64,000 nt of DNA from Rouxiella sp. S1S-2 (lineage in GTDB: Bacteria; Pseudomonadota; Gammaproteobacteria; Enterobacterales; Enterobacteriaceae): contig NZ_WFKL01000001.1 in the NCBI RefSeq assembly GCF_009208105.1, positions 4,588,001-4,652,000 of the forward strand, read 5' to 3'. The translations under genes were made by a program, and so were the position numbers. Below, one piece after another: positions 38,021 to 49,449 of the stretch. Numbering within the stretch: the stretch's first letter is position 1; each line of letters begins with the position of its first letter. The notes under the pieces were generated by a model. That model worked only from the letters and a program-made list of their open reading frames with translations, searched no databases and had not been told where the DNA came from.

Positions 38021-39448
38021 TTACTTGCCACCCAGCAGGTCGCGTGCGCCCCAGTGCGGGAAGTGGCGGCGAACCAGCGCGTTAAGTTCCAGTTCAAAGG
38101 CGCTAAAGGCATCCTTCTCCTGATAAACCTCTTCCAGCGGCTCGCGCACCAAACCTGCGCCCACGGTGACATTCGTCAGGCGATCGATAAAGATCAGCCC
38201 GCCGGTGACTGCATTTTGCTGATAGTTGTCGAGCAGCAAAGGTTCATCAAAGGCCAGTTCCACAAGACCAATGCCGTTTAGGGGCAGGTTGTCGACCACG
38301 CGCTGAGTCAGCGAGTTTATCTCAACCTGATATTCAATGTTTTCAACGCGGGCACGCGCTTTCTTGCCACCCACCTTAATGTCATAACTCTGACCGACGC
38401 TCAACGGCTGCTCGGCCATCCATACCACGTCCACTTTGGCATTCTGCACCGGCTTAACCGTTTCGTTGGCATCAACCAGCGTATCGCCGCGGCTAATATC
38501 AACCTCGGTATCAAGCACCAGCGTCACAGCATCGCCGGCCCAGGCCTGCTGCAAGTCGCCGTCGAAGGTCACAATGCGCGCGACGCTAGACTCAACGCCA
38601 GAAGGCAATACTTTCACCTTTTGACCCACGCGTACTGACCCCGAGGCCAGCGTACCGGCATACCCTCTGAAATCGAGATTAGGACGGTTAACGTACTGCA
38701 CAGGGAAACGCATTGGCTGCTGTTCACGCACGTTAATCACGTTAACGGTTTCCAGCACATCAAGCAGCGTCGGGCCGCTGTACCACGGCATCTTCTGGCT
38801 TTCGGTGGCCACGTTGTCGCCTTCAAGGGCAGACAGCGGCACAAATTTAATGTCCAGATCGGTGGGTAACTGTTCAGCAAAGGTCAGGTAGTCTTGCTTA
38901 AACTGCTCGAAAACCGCTTCACTGTAGTCAACCAGGTCCATTTTATTGACCGCAACCACCAGATGGCGAATTCCCAATAACGTCGCGATAAAGCTGTGAC
39001 GTCGGGTTTGGTCCAGCACGCCTTTGCGCGCGTCGATCAATAGAATAGCCAGGTCACAGGTTGAGGCGCCGGTTGCCATATTGCGGGTGTACTGCTCGTG
39101 CCCCGGCGTATCGGCGATGATAAATTTACGCTTCTCGGTGGAGAAATAGCGATAGGCCACGTCGATGGTAATGCCCTGCTCGCGCTCGGCCTGCAGGCCG
39201 TCTACCAGCAGCGCGAGGTCAATTTTCTCGCCCTGAGTGCCGTGACGTTTGCTGTCATTGTGCAGCGAAGAGAGTTGATCTTCATAAATCTGACGCGTGT
39301 CGTGAAGCAGACGGCCTATCAGCGTACTTTTGCCGTCATCCACACTGCCGCAGGTCAGAAAGCGCAGCAGACTTTTGTGCTGTTGTGCGTGCAGGTAAGC
39401 TTCAACGCCACCCTGCTCAGCGATTTGTTGTGCAATTGCGTTATTCAT
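38021..39448 (-). CDS. cysN: Sulfate adenylyltransferase subunit 1 (GTPase)
   Basis: 475 residues, the E. coli length. GTP hydrolysis by CysN drives APS formation by CysD. EF-Tu-like G domain: [19 protein letters not shown] (P-loop), [25 protein letters not shown], then the beta-barrel domains. Acts as heterodimer with CysD, 12 nt upstream. Confidence 0.98.
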   Translation of the reverse strand: MNNAIAQQIAEQGGVEAYLHAQQHKSLLRFLTCGSVDDGKSTLIGRLLHDTRQIYEDQLSSLHNDSKRHGTQGEKIDLALLVDGLQAEREQGITIDVAYRYFSTEKRKFIIADTPGHEQYTRNMATGASTCDLAILLIDARKGVLDQTRRHSFIATLLGIRHLVVAVNKMDLVDYSEAVFEQFKQDYLTFAEQLPTDLDIKFVPLSALEGDNVATESQKMPWYSGPTLLDVLETVNVINVREQQPMRFPVQYVNRPNLDFRGYAGTLASGSVRVGQKVKVLPSGVESSVARIVTFDGDLQQAWAGDAVTLVLDTEVDISRGDTLVDANETVKPVQNAKVDVVWMAEQPLSVGQSYDIKVGGKKARARVENIEYQVEINSLTQRVVDNLPLNGIGLVELAFDEPLLLDNYQQNAVTGGLIFIDRLTNVTVGAGLVREPLEEVYQEKDAFSAFELELNALVRRHFPHWGARDLLGGK

Positions 39449-39460
39449 AGTCCGTGCTCC

Positions 39461-40369
39461 TTAGAAATACCCTTGACGCTTTTTAAGCTCCATCGAACCC
39501 GACTGATCGCGGTCAATGGCACGCCCCTGACGCTCGCTGGTGGTTGAAACCAGCATCTCCTCGATGATTTCCGGCAGCGTTTGCGCTTCGGACTCCACCG
39601 CACCGGTCAGCGGCCAGCATCCCAGGGTACGGAAACGGACCATTTTCTCTTCTATCTGTTCGCCCGGCTGCAAATCGATACGATCGTCGTCAATCATTAG
39701 CAACATGCCGTCGCGTTCAAGTACCGGACGCGGCGCGGCCAGATACAGCGGAACAATTTCGATATTTTCCAGATAGATATACTGCCAGATATCCAGCTCG
39801 GTCCAGTTGGAGAGCGGGAACACGCGAATGCTTTCACCCTTGTTAATCTGGCCGTTGTAGTTGTGCCACAGCTCCGGACGCTGGTTTTTTGGATCCCAAC
39901 GGTGGAAACGGTCGCGGAACGAATAAATTCGCTCTTTCGCGCGAGATTTTTCTTCATCGCGACGTGCGCCGCCGAAGGCAGCATCAAAACCGTACTTGTT
40001 TAACGCCTGCTTCAACCCCTCGGTTTTCATGATGTCCGTGTGCTTGGCACTGCCGTGAACAAACGGGTTGATGCCCATTGCCACGCCTTCCGGATTTTTA
40101 TGTACCAGCAGCTCGAAGCCGTAGTTTTTAGCGGTACGATCGCGGAATTCGTACATCTCTTTGAATTTCCAGCCAGTATCAACATGCAGCAGCGGGAACG
40201 GCAGCGTGCCGGGGAAAAACGCCTTGCGCGCCAAATGCAGCATCACGGAAGAGTCTTTGCCGATGGAATACATCATTACCGGATTGGCAAATTCAGCCGC
40301 TACTTCGCGGATGATATGGATGCTTTCCGCCTCCAGCTGCCGTAAATGGGTGAGTCGTTTTTCGTCCAT
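39461..40369 (-). CDS. cysD: Sulfate adenylyltransferase subunit 2
   Basis: 302 residues. PP-loop ATP pyrophosphatase that adenylates sulfate: [51 protein letters not shown] and [14 protein letters not shown]. Ends QGYF as in E. coli. Follows cysG after 9 nt. Confidence 0.98.
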   Translation of the reverse strand: MDEKRLTHLRQLEAESIHIIREVAAEFANPVMMYSIGKDSSVMLHLARKAFFPGTLPFPLLHVDTGWKFKEMYEFRDRTAKNYGFELLVHKNPEGVAMGINPFVHGSAKHTDIMKTEGLKQALNKYGFDAAFGGARRDEEKSRAKERIYSFRDRFHRWDPKNQRPELWHNYNGQINKGESIRVFPLSNWTELDIWQYIYLENIEIVPLYLAAPRPVLERDGMLLMIDDDRIDLQPGEQIEEKMVRFRTLGCWPLTGAVESEAQTLPEIIEEMLVSTTSERQGRAIDRDQSGSMELKKRQGYF

Positions 40370-40378
40370 ATCAGATCC

Positions 40379-41803
40379 TTAAGCCAAATTCACGACCGTC
40401 GGGCGCTGTGCGCCGGCAGTCTCTGGATGATGCCCAAACCAGGCGAGTTGGTGATGAAGCTCTACCACTTCACCAATAACCAGCAGGGCCGGTGAAGGCG
40501 CCTGTTGGGCTAATTGTTCAAGATTTTGCAGCGTGCCCGTCAATACCTGCTGGTCGGGGCGCGTCCCGCGGGAAATCACCGCCACCGGCGTCTCGGCGCC
40601 ACGGCCATGGGCAATCAGTTGGTGGCTTATTTCGGCAGCTTTCATTGCCCCCATGTAAATCGCCAGCGTCTGTTGTCCTTTTGCCAATTCGGACCACTGT
40701 AAACCGTCACCGTCTGTGCGGATCTGGCCGGTAATAAACATCACACTCTGCGCACGTTCACGATGGGTCAGCGGAATACCGGCATAGGCGGTAGCCCCTG
40801 CCGCAGCGGTAATGCCCGGCACCACCTGGAATGGAATACCGGCAGCCGCAACCACTTCAAGCTCTTCGCCACCACGGCCAAAAATAAACGGATCACCGCC
40901 TTTCAGCCTGACCACTTTTTTGCCCTGCTTCGCAAGTTCAACCAACATACGGTTAGTCTCTTCCTGCATCACCAGATGATTACCCGCCTGCTTGCCGACG
41001 CAAATTTTTTCAGCGTCGCGCCGGACCAGATCCAGCACTTCCGGGCTGACCAGAAAATCATAAAGCACGACGTCGGCCTGTTGCATAACCTGTAAACCGC
41101 GCAGCGTCAGTAACCCTGGGTCACCCGGACCTGCACCCACCAGCGTCACCAAGCCTTTATGCGTGGCGTCGTCCGGTGCATCAATCAAGTCTTGTAACGC
41201 CTGCTCCGCTTCGGCGAACTGACCGCCAGCGCTCAATGACGCAAAGTTGCCGTCAAAAGCCTGTTCCCAGAAACGACGGCGCGCAGACATCATGCTAAAG
41301 CGTTGTTTAACACGTTCCCGCCAGTTACCGGCCATCTCGGCCATTTTGCCAATGCTAGCGGGGAGCAGCGTTTCAAGTTTCTCGCGCAACATTCTTGCCA
41401 GCACGGGCGCTTGCCCGCTGGAAGAAATAGCTACCACGATCGGCGAACGATCGACGATAGAAGGAAAAATAAACGAGCACTTAGGCTGATCGTCCACCAC
41501 GTTGGCCAGCACGTGTCGCTGATTGGCCTCTTCATACACCTGCGCATTAAGCACAGCGTCATCAGTTGCGGCAATCACCAAAAATACGTCGTCAAGCTGG
41601 TCGGCAATGAATGACTCTGCCAGCCACTGAATGGCTGACTGCTGCCGCAGATGTTCAACTTCAGAAGAAAGTGATTGCGCCACTACCCGCACCTGCGCAC
41701 CTGCGCGCAGAAGAAGATCAATTTTGCGCGCCGCCACTTCGCCGCCGCCAACCACCAATACCGGGCGTTGTTTAAGGTCGGCAAATATAGGGAGATAGTC
41801 CAC
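40379..41803 (-). CDS. cysG: Siroheme synthase CysG
   Basis: 474 residues, trifunctional. Residues 1-200: precorrin-2 dehydrogenase/ferrochelatase ([47 protein letters not shown]). Residues 215-457: uroporphyrinogen-III methyltransferase ([44 protein letters not shown]). Makes siroheme, the cofactor of CysI. E. coli keeps its cysG with nirBD; here it heads cysDNC, linking cofactor to sulfate assimilation. Promoter region has a CysB-type layout. Divergent from iap. Confidence 0.97.
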   Translation of the reverse strand: MDYLPIFADLKQRPVLVVGGGEVAARKIDLLLRAGAQVRVVAQSLSSEVEHLRQQSAIQWLAESFIADQLDDVFLVIAATDDAVLNAQVYEEANQRHVLANVVDDQPKCSFIFPSIVDRSPIVVAISSSGQAPVLARMLREKLETLLPASIGKMAEMAGNWRERVKQRFSMMSARRRFWEQAFDGNFASLSAGGQFAEAEQALQDLIDAPDDATHKGLVTLVGAGPGDPGLLTLRGLQVMQQADVVLYDFLVSPEVLDLVRRDAEKICVGKQAGNHLVMQEETNRMLVELAKQGKKVVRLKGGDPFIFGRGGEELEVVAAAGIPFQVVPGITAAAGATAYAGIPLTHRERAQSVMFITGQIRTDGDGLQWSELAKGQQTLAIYMGAMKAAEISHQLIAHGRGAETPVAVISRGTRPDQQVLTGTLQNLEQLAQQAPSPALLVIGEVVELHHQLAWFGHHPETAGAQRPTVVNLA

Positions 41804-41837
41804 AGCAACCTTTTAGCATAAGTAAATCCATAATATG

Positions 41838-41890
41838 ACTATACGGCTTGGCCGTTATCCAGATGAAATGATGAAATGGAATGATTAGTT
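41838..41890 (-). promoter_or_regulatory. Probable CysB-dependent promoter of cysGDNC
   Basis: Minus strand -10 TATAGT (41843-41838), 34 nt before cysG, with a poor -35, as expected for an activated promoter. Upstream lies an AT-rich tract with TTCCATT repeated in direct and inverted order (41870-41900), a plausible CysB site. Confidence 0.45.
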
Positions 41891-42010
41891 CCAGAATGGA
41901 ATATAGCCTGAAAAAGCTCATTTTGAGAAAACTGTAAATTGTTAAATTAGCCGCACAATCGCATACTAACTGCCTCACCATTAAAGGACACCTGACTAAG
42001 GATTTTCAGC

Positions 42011-43051
42011 ATGTTTTCTTTTCGCCACGTAGCGCGTTCAGCACTGATATTGGCGCTGGGCGGCTTATATGCAGTTTCTGCCGTGGGCCAATCATTAAAA
42101 AATCCACCAATAGGCCAAATAGCAGGCCAGCAAACGCGACACATCGCGACCTATTTCCCCGGCAGAATGGCCGGGAGTCCTGCCGAAATTATCGCCGCAG
42201 ACTACCTCAATCAAACCCTTAGTAAGATGGGTTACCAAAGCCGCCTGCACGCGTTTGACGCACGTTACCTTTACACCAGCCAGGACGGGCGTCAGAACTG
42301 GCACACTGTTCACGCCACCACGGTCATTGCCGACCGTGCAGGAAAAGTCCCGCAGCAAATCGTGATCGTGGCGCATTTTGATACTTATCTGCCGCAAAGC
42401 GACGAAGACAGTGACCGCAATCTCGGCGGCCTGACTCTGCAGGGCGTGGATGACAACGCCTCTGGCGTCGGGGTAATGCTTGAGCTCGCCGAGCAGATGA
42501 GCAAGCTGCCTACGCACTACAGTCTACGCTTCGTGGCGTTAAGCGCTCAGGAAAGCGGCGAGCAAGGTGCTAACGACTATCTTGCCAATCTTGATCCGTT
42601 AGAGAAAAAGCGCACGCTGCTGGTTATTCATATCAATTCGCTGATTGTCGGTGACCAGCTCTATTTCAACAGTGGCATCAATACCTCGGCGGCCGTCGCA
42701 AAACTGACCCGCGACAAGGCGCTGAGCATCGCGCGCGCCTTGCGGATTGCGGCCACCACCAGCCCAACGGGCACCAGTTGCTGTGAAGGGATGAAAGCCC
42801 TGGACAGCGAACACATTCCGCTGCTGCAAGTGTCAGCAACTGACTGGCGACTGGGTAAAAAAGACGGGCTTCAACAGCGGGCAATCAGTCCGCACTTCCC
42901 TACCGGCACCAGCCGTTATCAGGGGCAGATTGATAATCTGCAGTATCTCGACCGCTATCTGCCAGGGCGTATCGAAAAACGTGAGAAAGACAGCGTCAGA
43001 ATTCTGCTGCCGCTGTTAAAGGAGCTGGCAAACCCACCTGCGCAGGGGTAA
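42011..43051 (+). CDS. iap: Alkaline phosphatase isozyme conversion aminopeptidase Iap
   Basis: 346 residues (E. coli 345). Periplasmic M28 aminopeptidase that trims N-terminal Arg from alkaline phosphatase. Signal peptide with cleavage after about AVSAVGQ (residue 27). Zinc ligands in VAHFDTYLP and QGVDDNASGVGVMLEL; catalytic Glu in SAQESGEQGANDYL. Divergent from cysG and convergent with cysH. In E. coli a CRISPR array lies directly downstream; none is found here. Confidence 0.93.
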   Translation: MFSFRHVARSALILALGGLYAVSAVGQSLKNPPIGQIAGQQTRHIATYFPGRMAGSPAEIIAADYLNQTLSKMGYQSRLHAFDARYLYTSQDGRQNWHTVHATTVIADRAGKVPQQIVIVAHFDTYLPQSDEDSDRNLGGLTLQGVDDNASGVGVMLELAEQMSKLPTHYSLRFVALSAQESGEQGANDYLANLDPLEKKRTLLVIHINSLIVGDQLYFNSGINTSAAVAKLTRDKALSIARALRIAATTSPTGTSCCEGMKALDSEHIPLLQVSATDWRLGKKDGLQQRAISPHFPTGTSRYQGQIDNLQYLDRYLPGRIEKREKDSVRILLPLLKELANPPAQG

Positions 43052-43165
43052 TGCACTAACCCATTAGGTCCCTTCGCTCATGGCAGGCATTACGCCAATT
43101 TCCCCCTTCCCCCGAAAGGGGAGGGGATCAACATAAGGGCTAGAGGATCGCCCTTAACGTCGGCA

Positions 43166-43900
43166 TTAACCTTCGTGCAGTCCGCACTCGCGTTTGAGAC
43201 CAAAGAAGCGTGTTTCTTCCTCTGACATGCCCTCTTCCCACTTTTTGGTGGTGTGAGTATCGCCCACAGAAAGATATCCCTCGTCCCAAAGCGGGTGATA
43301 GCTCAGGCCATGCTGCTTCAAATACTGGAAGATCTGGCGGTTGTCCCAGTCAATGATCGGCAGGATCTTGAACACGCCGCGCTGTACAGCTAGGACCGGC
43401 AAATTGGCGCGGCTACCCGACTGTTCGCGACGTAGACCCGCGAACCATGTCTGGGCACCCAGCGTGTCGAGTGCGCGGTTCATCGGCTCAACCTTATTGA
43501 TCAGATTGTACTTTTCAATGCCCTCAACGCCCTGCTCCCACAGTTTTCCATAGCGCGCTTCCTGCCAGGCGGGAGAATGCTCGGCGCGGAAAACCTTTAG
43601 GTTAAGGTTCAACTGTTCGGTCAGTGCGTCAATGAACTGATAAGTCTCAGGAAACAGGTAGCCGGTATCGGTAAGAATAACGGGAATATCCGGACGCTGG
43701 CGGGTGACCAGATGCAGGCACACCGCTGCCTGGATCCCAAAGCTGGACGATAGACTAAACTCGCCCGGTAAATTTTCCAACGCCCAACTCACGCGCTGTT
43801 CGGCGGAAAGTTTTTCCAGCTGGCCGTTAACCTCGGCCAGTGCCAACGCCTGTCCAGACTTGGGCAGCGCATTCAGTTCTTTAAGGGAGAGTAGAGTCAT
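43166..43900 (-). CDS. cysH: Phosphoadenosine phosphosulfate (PAPS) reductase
   Basis: 244 residues, the E. coli length. Thioredoxin-dependent reduction of PAPS to sulfite. PP-loop fold with [16 protein letters not shown] and [15 protein letters not shown]; catalytic Cys in the C-terminal ECGLHEG. It lacks the two CC pairs of the plant/APS-type enzyme, so it is specific for PAPS. 11 nt after cysI; last gene of cysJIH. Confidence 0.97.
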   Translation of the reverse strand: MTLLSLKELNALPKSGQALALAEVNGQLEKLSAEQRVSWALENLPGEFSLSSSFGIQAAVCLHLVTRQRPDIPVILTDTGYLFPETYQFIDALTEQLNLNLKVFRAEHSPAWQEARYGKLWEQGVEGIEKYNLINKVEPMNRALDTLGAQTWFAGLRREQSGSRANLPVLAVQRGVFKILPIIDWDNRQIFQYLKQHGLSYHPLWDEGYLSVGDTHTTKKWEEGMSEEETRFFGLKRECGLHEG

Positions 43901-43911
43901 AACGCCTCCTG

Positions 43912-45642
43912 TCAGTCGTAAAAATCGCGGGCGGGATCGAGTACCGGCTTGATGATACCGGCGCGGATCACATAGTCACCAAAGCCTTCATCGGCCTCGC
44001 GCTCTTTGGACCAGCGGCCAACCAGTTCGTCGATGATAGCCAGAATCTCTACATCCGTGATGTTCTCGCGATACATGCGAGGGATACGCGTACCCGCACG
44101 GTTACCGCCAAGATGCAGGTTATAGCGATTCATAGCTTTGCCTACCAGGCCAATTTCGGCCAGCAGCGCACGGCCGCAGCCATTCGGACAACCGGTGACG
44201 CGCAGAACGATGTGCTCTTTGCCAACACCGTGCTGGTGCATGATGCCTTCAACTTTAGTCACAAACTCTGGCAGGAAGCGCTCAGCTTCAGCCATCGCCA
44301 GTGGACACGTCGGATAAGAGACGCAGGCCATCGAATTTTTACGCTGCTCGCTCAGACCGTCGTCAATCAGGCCGTGATTGCGTGCCAGCGCTTCTATGCG
44401 ATCTTTGTCTTTTTCATCGACGCCAGCAACGATCAGGTTCTGGTTCGCCGTCAGGCGGAAGTCACCTTTGTGTACGCGAGCAATTTCAGCCAAACCGGTT
44501 TTTAACGGGCGGCCCGGGTAGTCCAGAATACGGCCATTCTCGACAAACAGCGTCAGATGCCATTGTTTATCAATGCCCTTCACCCAGCCGATGCGATCGC
44601 CGCGACCGGTGAACGCGTAAGGACGAACCTCGGTAAAGGCGATACCGGCGCGTTTTTCAACTTCAGCTTTGAAGGTCTCAACGCCGACCCGCTCAAGAGT
44701 ATATTTAGTTTTTGCGTTTTTACGGTTGGTGCGATTCCCCCAGTCGCGCTGGGTCGTTACCACGGCTTCTGCCACCGCTAACGTGTTTTCCAGCGGAATA
44801 AAGCCCAGCTCGCTGGCAGTTCTTGCATAGGTCGTTTTGTCGCCGTGCGCGATTGAAAGCCCACCGCCAACCAACACGTTAAAGCCAACCAGCTTGCCGT
44901 TATCGGCAATTGCCACAAAGTTCAGATCGTTGGCGTGTAAGTCAACGTCGTTTTGCGGCGGAATAACTACCGTCGTTTTAAACTTACGCGGCAGATAGGT
45001 TGAACCCAGTATTGGCTCTTCGTCCGTCGTTTCGACTTTTTCCTGATCCAGCCACACCTCGGCATAGGCGCGAGTGCGCGGCAGCAGGTGTTCAGAAATC
45101 TTCTTCGCCCACTGCCAGGCTTCATAGTGCAGCTCTGACTCAACGGGGTTCGAGGTACAGAGTACATTACGGTTAACATCGTTGGCCGTGGCCAGCGCGT
45201 CGAGACCGAGCTTGTTCAGCAACTGATGCACCGGTTTTACGTTGGGCTTCAAAATGCCGTGGAACTGGAAAGTCTGACGGTTGGTGATACGGATGCTGCC
45301 ATAAATCGTGCTTTCTTCAGCAAACTTGTCGATACCCAACCACTGTTCAGGGGTCATCACGCCGCCCGGTAAGCGGCAGCGCAGCATCATGGCGTGACGC
45401 GGTTCGAGTTTTTGCTCGGCGCGTTCGGCGCGAATATCACGGTCATCCTGCTGGTACATGCCGTGGAAACGGATAAGCAGGAAGTTATCGCCGTTAAAAC
45501 CACCGGTCAGGCCGTCAGTCAGGTCCTCGGTGATGGTGCCGCGCAGGAAATTGCTCTCTTTTTTAAGACGTTCTGCGTCGGTCAACTTGCCTTCGACCAC
45601 CAAAGGGCCGGGATGTTTGTCATTCATAATTTCAGTGCTCAT
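43912..45642 (-). CDS. cysI: Sulfite reductase hemoprotein beta-component
   Basis: 576 residues (E. coli 570). Six-electron reduction of sulfite to sulfide on coupled siroheme and 4Fe-4S cluster. Two ferredoxin-like and siroheme repeats; substrate and siroheme Arg/Lys in [15 protein letters not shown]; the cluster cysteines are in [13 protein letters not shown] and [17 protein letters not shown]. Start overlaps the cysJ stop by 1 nt (TAATG). Confidence 0.98.
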   Translation of the reverse strand: MSTEIMNDKHPGPLVVEGKLTDAERLKKESNFLRGTITEDLTDGLTGGFNGDNFLLIRFHGMYQQDDRDIRAERAEQKLEPRHAMMLRCRLPGGVMTPEQWLGIDKFAEESTIYGSIRITNRQTFQFHGILKPNVKPVHQLLNKLGLDALATANDVNRNVLCTSNPVESELHYEAWQWAKKISEHLLPRTRAYAEVWLDQEKVETTDEEPILGSTYLPRKFKTTVVIPPQNDVDLHANDLNFVAIADNGKLVGFNVLVGGGLSIAHGDKTTYARTASELGFIPLENTLAVAEAVVTTQRDWGNRTNRKNAKTKYTLERVGVETFKAEVEKRAGIAFTEVRPYAFTGRGDRIGWVKGIDKQWHLTLFVENGRILDYPGRPLKTGLAEIARVHKGDFRLTANQNLIVAGVDEKDKDRIEALARNHGLIDDGLSEQRKNSMACVSYPTCPLAMAEAERFLPEFVTKVEGIMHQHGVGKEHIVLRVTGCPNGCGRALLAEIGLVGKAMNRYNLHLGGNRAGTRIPRMYRENITDVEILAIIDELVGRWSKEREADEGFGDYVIRAGIIKPVLDPARDFYD

Positions 45643-47444
45643 TAATAGACATCTCGCTGGTAACGACGCTCAAAACGCAGGTCACTCAAAAATTCATCGG
45701 CGGTTTCGATATCCATTGAACCGTGCTCGGCAATCAGCTCAAGCAGCGTCTGTTCAACGTCTTTCGCCATTCGGTTTGCGTCACCGCAGACATAAATGTG
45801 CGCGCCTTCCTGCAGCCATTGCCAGACCTCGGCGCCTTTAGCGCGCAGCTTGTCCTGCACGTAAACTTTCTCGGACTGGTCACGAGACCAGGCCAGGTCG
45901 ATATGGGTTAACAGACCGTCTTTGGCGTAACGCTGCCATTCAACCTGATAGAGGAAATCATCGGTGAAGTGCGGATTGCCAAAGAACAGCCAATTCTTGC
46001 CGCCCGCACCGTCGTTGTCGCGCTGTTGCATAAAGGCGCGGAACGGCGCGATACCCGTCCCAGGGCCAATCATGATGACCGGGGTCTGCGGGTCGGCCGG
46101 CAGACGGAAGTTGTCGTTATGCTCGATAAACACGCGGACCTCTGCATCCTCCTCAAGGCGATCGGCCAGATAACCCGATGCGCCACCGCTGCGCGCGCGG
46201 CCGTCAATGTCATAACGCACTGCACCGACGGTAATATGAACTTCGGTTTCTGCTTCTGCCTGAGACGACGCAATCGAGTAAAGGCGCGGCGTCAGCGGGC
46301 GCAGCAACTCAACAAGCTGCTGCGGCTGCAGTTCGGTCGGTGCGCGGCGCACCATGTCAACGAACGGCGTGGTTTGCGCGTACTGCTGCAGCGCACTTTT
46401 GTCGGTTAACAGCGCCAGCAGGTCGGTGTCACGACAGACGGCGGCGTATTTATCAACGATAACCGTGGTATTTTGCGTCAGTTCAATGTGGTGCTGCAGC
46501 GCATCACTCAGCGGCAGCGTTTTGCCGTGAACCTCAACCGGCTCATCGCCCTTGAGCCACAGCAGCTCCACCAGTTCTTTAACCAGCAACGGGTCATTTT
46601 CAAACCACACGCCCAGCGCATCGCCCGGCTGGTAACGCAGGCCTGAATCGCCTAAATCAATTTCAATGTGGCGAACGTCTTTGTCGGAGTCGCGACCGGT
46701 AATCTTCTGATTCACTGACAGCAAGGCAATCAACGGCTGTTCTTTAGTATAAGGGCTGCTGTCGAGCAGGTTAACATTACCCTCTACCGAGGCGGCCTGA
46801 GCAGCCGAGGATTCGGCAGGAACGCGCTTTTTCAGCACCTCCACGACACGCTTGATCCAGTCAGCAGCCTGCTCCTGATACTCAACGTCGGCGTCTACTC
46901 TGTCGAGCAGGCGCTCTGCACCGAGTTCGCCCAAGCGGGTGTCAAAATCTTTACCTGCTTGACAGAAGAATTCGTAAGAAGTATCGCCCAGTCCAAACAC
47001 AGCAAACGCCGTATCTGGCATGTTCGGCGCCTTTTTAGACATCAGGAATTTGTGCAACGCCACGGCTTCCTCGGCGGGTTCACCTTCACCCTGCGTTGAG
47101 GCCACGATCGCTAACAGTTTCTCCTGACCAATCTGCTTAAACTTGTAATCAGCGGCGTTCACCAGATTAACGTTAAGCTTAGCCGTCACCAGCGCATCGC
47201 GCAGTTGCTCGGCCAACCGGCGCGCGTTGCCGGTCTGAGAGGCAGATATCAGCGTAATCGACGCCGCAGCCGCTGCGGGAGCAGGTGCCGCAACTGCACC
47301 CGGCTGCGCATGGGTCATTCCCCAAAAATAGCCTGATAACCAGGCCAATTGGGTTGGCGAATAGTCACCAATCGCCGATTGCAGCCGTGCCATCTGCTCC
47401 GGGGTGAGAGGGAGCAAAGAAGTAGGAGGTGCCTGAGTCGTCAT
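45642..47444 (-). CDS. cysJ: Sulfite reductase flavoprotein alpha-component
   Basis: 600 residues (E. coli 599). Carries electrons from NADPH through FAD and FMN to CysI. Flavodoxin domain (about 62-200: [31 protein letters not shown]), FAD domain ([21 protein letters not shown]), NADP domain ([32 protein letters not shown]), ending [11 protein letters not shown]. The start [18 protein letters not shown] at 47444 matches the family; upstream open frame is the leader. First gene of cysJIH. Confidence 0.98.
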   Translation of the reverse strand: MTTQAPPTSLLPLTPEQMARLQSAIGDYSPTQLAWLSGYFWGMTHAQPGAVAAPAPAAAAASITLISASQTGNARRLAEQLRDALVTAKLNVNLVNAADYKFKQIGQEKLLAIVASTQGEGEPAEEAVALHKFLMSKKAPNMPDTAFAVFGLGDTSYEFFCQAGKDFDTRLGELGAERLLDRVDADVEYQEQAADWIKRVVEVLKKRVPAESSAAQAASVEGNVNLLDSSPYTKEQPLIALLSVNQKITGRDSDKDVRHIEIDLGDSGLRYQPGDALGVWFENDPLLVKELVELLWLKGDEPVEVHGKTLPLSDALQHHIELTQNTTVIVDKYAAVCRDTDLLALLTDKSALQQYAQTTPFVDMVRRAPTELQPQQLVELLRPLTPRLYSIASSQAEAETEVHITVGAVRYDIDGRARSGGASGYLADRLEEDAEVRVFIEHNDNFRLPADPQTPVIMIGPGTGIAPFRAFMQQRDNDGAGGKNWLFFGNPHFTDDFLYQVEWQRYAKDGLLTHIDLAWSRDQSEKVYVQDKLRAKGAEVWQWLQEGAHIYVCGDANRMAKDVEQTLLELIAEHGSMDIETADEFLSDLRFERRYQRDVY

Positions 47445-47532
47445 CGCGGTACGAATTCCCTTATTGCTTAAGCCAGTATCAACGAGCTGTTTTATGCGGA
47501 AAGTGTTGTTAGCGTGTAGGTTAACCAGCGAG

Positions 47533-47538
47533 ATCATA
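47533..47538 (-). promoter_or_regulatory. -10 element of the probable cysJIH promoter
   Basis: TATGAT on the minus strand, about 90 nt before the cysJ start, with no consensus -35 (ATTCCC region) and an AT-rich upstream tract; typical for CysB activation. Confidence 0.4.
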
Positions 47539-47699
47539 ACAATTAAATAAGTGATGGGAATATTAAATAACCATAATGACTAAGTGTTTTTTCAGGTAGA
47601 AACTATCGATAAAAGTGGTAAGGCTGCGGTTATAGGCTACTGAAATAACTAATAAAAAAATCAGGGTCTTTCAGAGCAATTAAATCGTGGCCCATAAAT

Positions 47700-47725
47700 G
47701 CGAAAACCCCGCATTTGCGGGGTCA
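47700..47725 (-). terminator. Terminator of the exported alpha/beta hydrolase gene
   Basis: Stem ACCCCGC / GCGGGGT with a 4-nt loop, followed by TTTTCG on the minus strand. Confidence 0.8.
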
Positions 47726-47783
47726 GAAATATCTTTATGTTCACAGGGTTGTCGCAGATAAAAGGCTTCTCAACGGCGAGTGA

Positions 47784-48869
47784 TCACGGATTAAACTCAT
47801 GCTGCTGTTCAAATCGCGAGAACTGTCCTGCGGCATAAATCGACATGTTGCTGCCGCCGTGGGAAACGTCCGGCAGCGCCACAAAGTGCCAGTTAAACGG
47901 CATGTAGTTTTGTTCAGCCTGCTGCTGCGAGGTAGTAAAAAAGTTCTCGGCCCGCTCAAGGCGATTAGCGCCCTGCGCCATCGCCCCTTTAGAGTGGCGC
48001 AGCACGCGGTTTTCCGGATCATCGTCATTCGCACCCACGGCAATCAGCACCGGTTTGGCAAAGTATTCCGCCAGCTGACTCTGGCTGACTTTTATCGGCG
48101 ATGCGCGTAACCCGTAAGGCCAGCGCTGGTCGGTATCGGGCAGTGTCCACCATCCTGCGGCAGCACAAATCGCGGCCTTCACCTCTGGCTGAGGCAGTAG
48201 CGTTAACATGCGATGCACAAACTGACAACCGGCGCTGTTGCCAAACAGATAGTACTGCGATTGCGTCGTGATGCCCTGCTGATGCAGGGTATTAAAGATA
48301 TCGTTGACCAGCGTAAATCCCCACTGCGATTTCGGCACACGGTGATGGGTTTTAGGGTCTTGGATATTACCCAGGTTGTAACCGTAAACGCCTGGGAAAT
48401 CCTGATCCGTGAAACGCGGCACAACAATACGGAAATGGTACTGATCGGCCACTTTGATCCAATCATTGCGGTAGGTCGAAGCATTACGATCGGCACCGCT
48501 CATCACCATGATAACCGGCGTGCTGGCATCGGTGCCCGCAGGCTGATAGGTAAAGACTTCAAGCGGCTTTTTATTGCCACCGGCCGGATAATAAAAACTG
48601 CCCGTGCCGTCTGCCAGCGTTTTTAACACAATCGCGGGCGGTTTAACGGCAGCTTTAGGCGATACGGCTTTAGCCACCGCAGGCGGCGTTTTCGCAGCCG
48701 CAGCGGGAGACGTTGGCGTTGGAGCAGGCGTTGCCGCTGCAACAGGCGCACTGCCGTTTACCACCGGTGCCGCACCCGTGGCAGATTTATTATTATTCGA
48801 TAGGTCATCGGCTTTAGCTGTTGCAGAAAATATCAGCAAGAGTACGGCCCAACGCAGCACTTTAATCAT
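47784..48869 (-). CDS. Exported alpha/beta hydrolase (PHB depolymerase/esterase-like)
   Basis: 361 residues. Signal peptide MIKVLRWAVLLLIFSATAKA, then an Ala/Pro/Thr-rich linker (about 28-75), then an alpha/beta-hydrolase domain. Likely triad: Ser212 in FGNSAGCQF, Asp282 or Asp284 in GANDDDPENR, His337 in VSHGGSN. The MVMSGADRNASTYRNDW segment resembles LpqC/polyhydroxybutyrate-depolymerase-type esterases. The substrate is unknown. It sits between cysJ and queD, which are neighbours in E. coli, and has its own terminator, so it is an insertion. Confidence 0.8.
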   Translation of the reverse strand: MIKVLRWAVLLLIFSATAKADDLSNNNKSATGAAPVVNGSAPVAAATPAPTPTSPAAAAKTPPAVAKAVSPKAAVKPPAIVLKTLADGTGSFYYPAGGNKKPLEVFTYQPAGTDASTPVIMVMSGADRNASTYRNDWIKVADQYHFRIVVPRFTDQDFPGVYGYNLGNIQDPKTHHRVPKSQWGFTLVNDIFNTLHQQGITTQSQYYLFGNSAGCQFVHRMLTLLPQPEVKAAICAAAGWWTLPDTDQRWPYGLRASPIKVSQSQLAEYFAKPVLIAVGANDDDPENRVLRHSKGAMAQGANRLERAENFFTTSQQQAEQNYMPFNWHFVALPDVSHGGSNMSIYAAGQFSRFEQQHEFNP

Positions 48870-49039
48870 TCACTATCTCAATAGGTTAGTATCTTACGCC
48901 ACCACTGTAAGTCATGGGGTCACCATGAGTAAATACACCAAAGCTCAATATCTGTCTATTCACAGAGCAGATAACTCATGGCGCAACAGGCTGGATTCCG
49001 TTAATATGCCGCGTTTTTTGCAGTCAACGAGACAGTGTT

Positions 49040-49399
49040 ATGACCACTACATTATTTAAAGATTTTATGTTCGAAGCCGCTCATCACCTGCCTCACGTTC
49101 CAGCAGGACATAAATGCGGTCGCCTTCACGGGCACTCTTTTGCCGTACGTTTGGAGATAACTGGGGAAGTGGATCCACACACTGGTTGGGTGATGGATTT
49201 TGCTGAATTAAAAGCTGCCTTTGGGCCGATACTCGACAGCCTGGATCACTATTATCTCAATGATATCCCTGGCCTTGAGAACCCCACCAGCGAAGTGCTG
49301 GCCGAGTGGATCTGGAACAAGATGAAACCTCTGCTCCCACTGTTGAGCGCGGTGCGCATTAAAGAAACTTGCACCGCCGGCTGCGTTTATCGCGGTTAA
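49040..49399 (+). CDS. queD: 6-carboxytetrahydropterin synthase QueD
   Basis: 119 residues (E. coli 121). Second step of queuosine/7-deazaguanine synthesis, from dihydroneopterin triphosphate. Zinc His in [10 protein letters not shown] and GRLHGHSF; catalytic Cys in [29 protein letters not shown] and [13 protein letters not shown]; ends [11 protein letters not shown]. Its partner queE lies convergently 50 nt away. Confidence 0.97.
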   Translation: MTTTLFKDFMFEAAHHLPHVPAGHKCGRLHGHSFAVRLEITGEVDPHTGWVMDFAELKAAFGPILDSLDHYYLNDIPGLENPTSEVLAEWIWNKMKPLLPLLSAVRIKETCTAGCVYRG

Positions 49400-49449
49400 T
49401 CGGCCCTGTCAGTCACATCTATAAACAGTATCAATAATCAACGCTATTA

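Larger units (their letters stand above)
47445..47783. other. cysJ leader and promoter region
   Basis: No gene. Holds the probable cysJ promoter (47533) with AT-rich DNA up to 47660 where CysB would bind, and the terminator of the exported hydrolase (47703). Confidence 0.6.

Noticed and set aside
43102..43156. Two hairpins in the iap-cysH gap (CCCCTTCCCC/GGGGAGGGG and TAAGGGC/GCCCTTA)
   Set aside because: Neither is followed by a T run on the matching strand, so I do not call them terminators, though they may still end the convergent transcripts.
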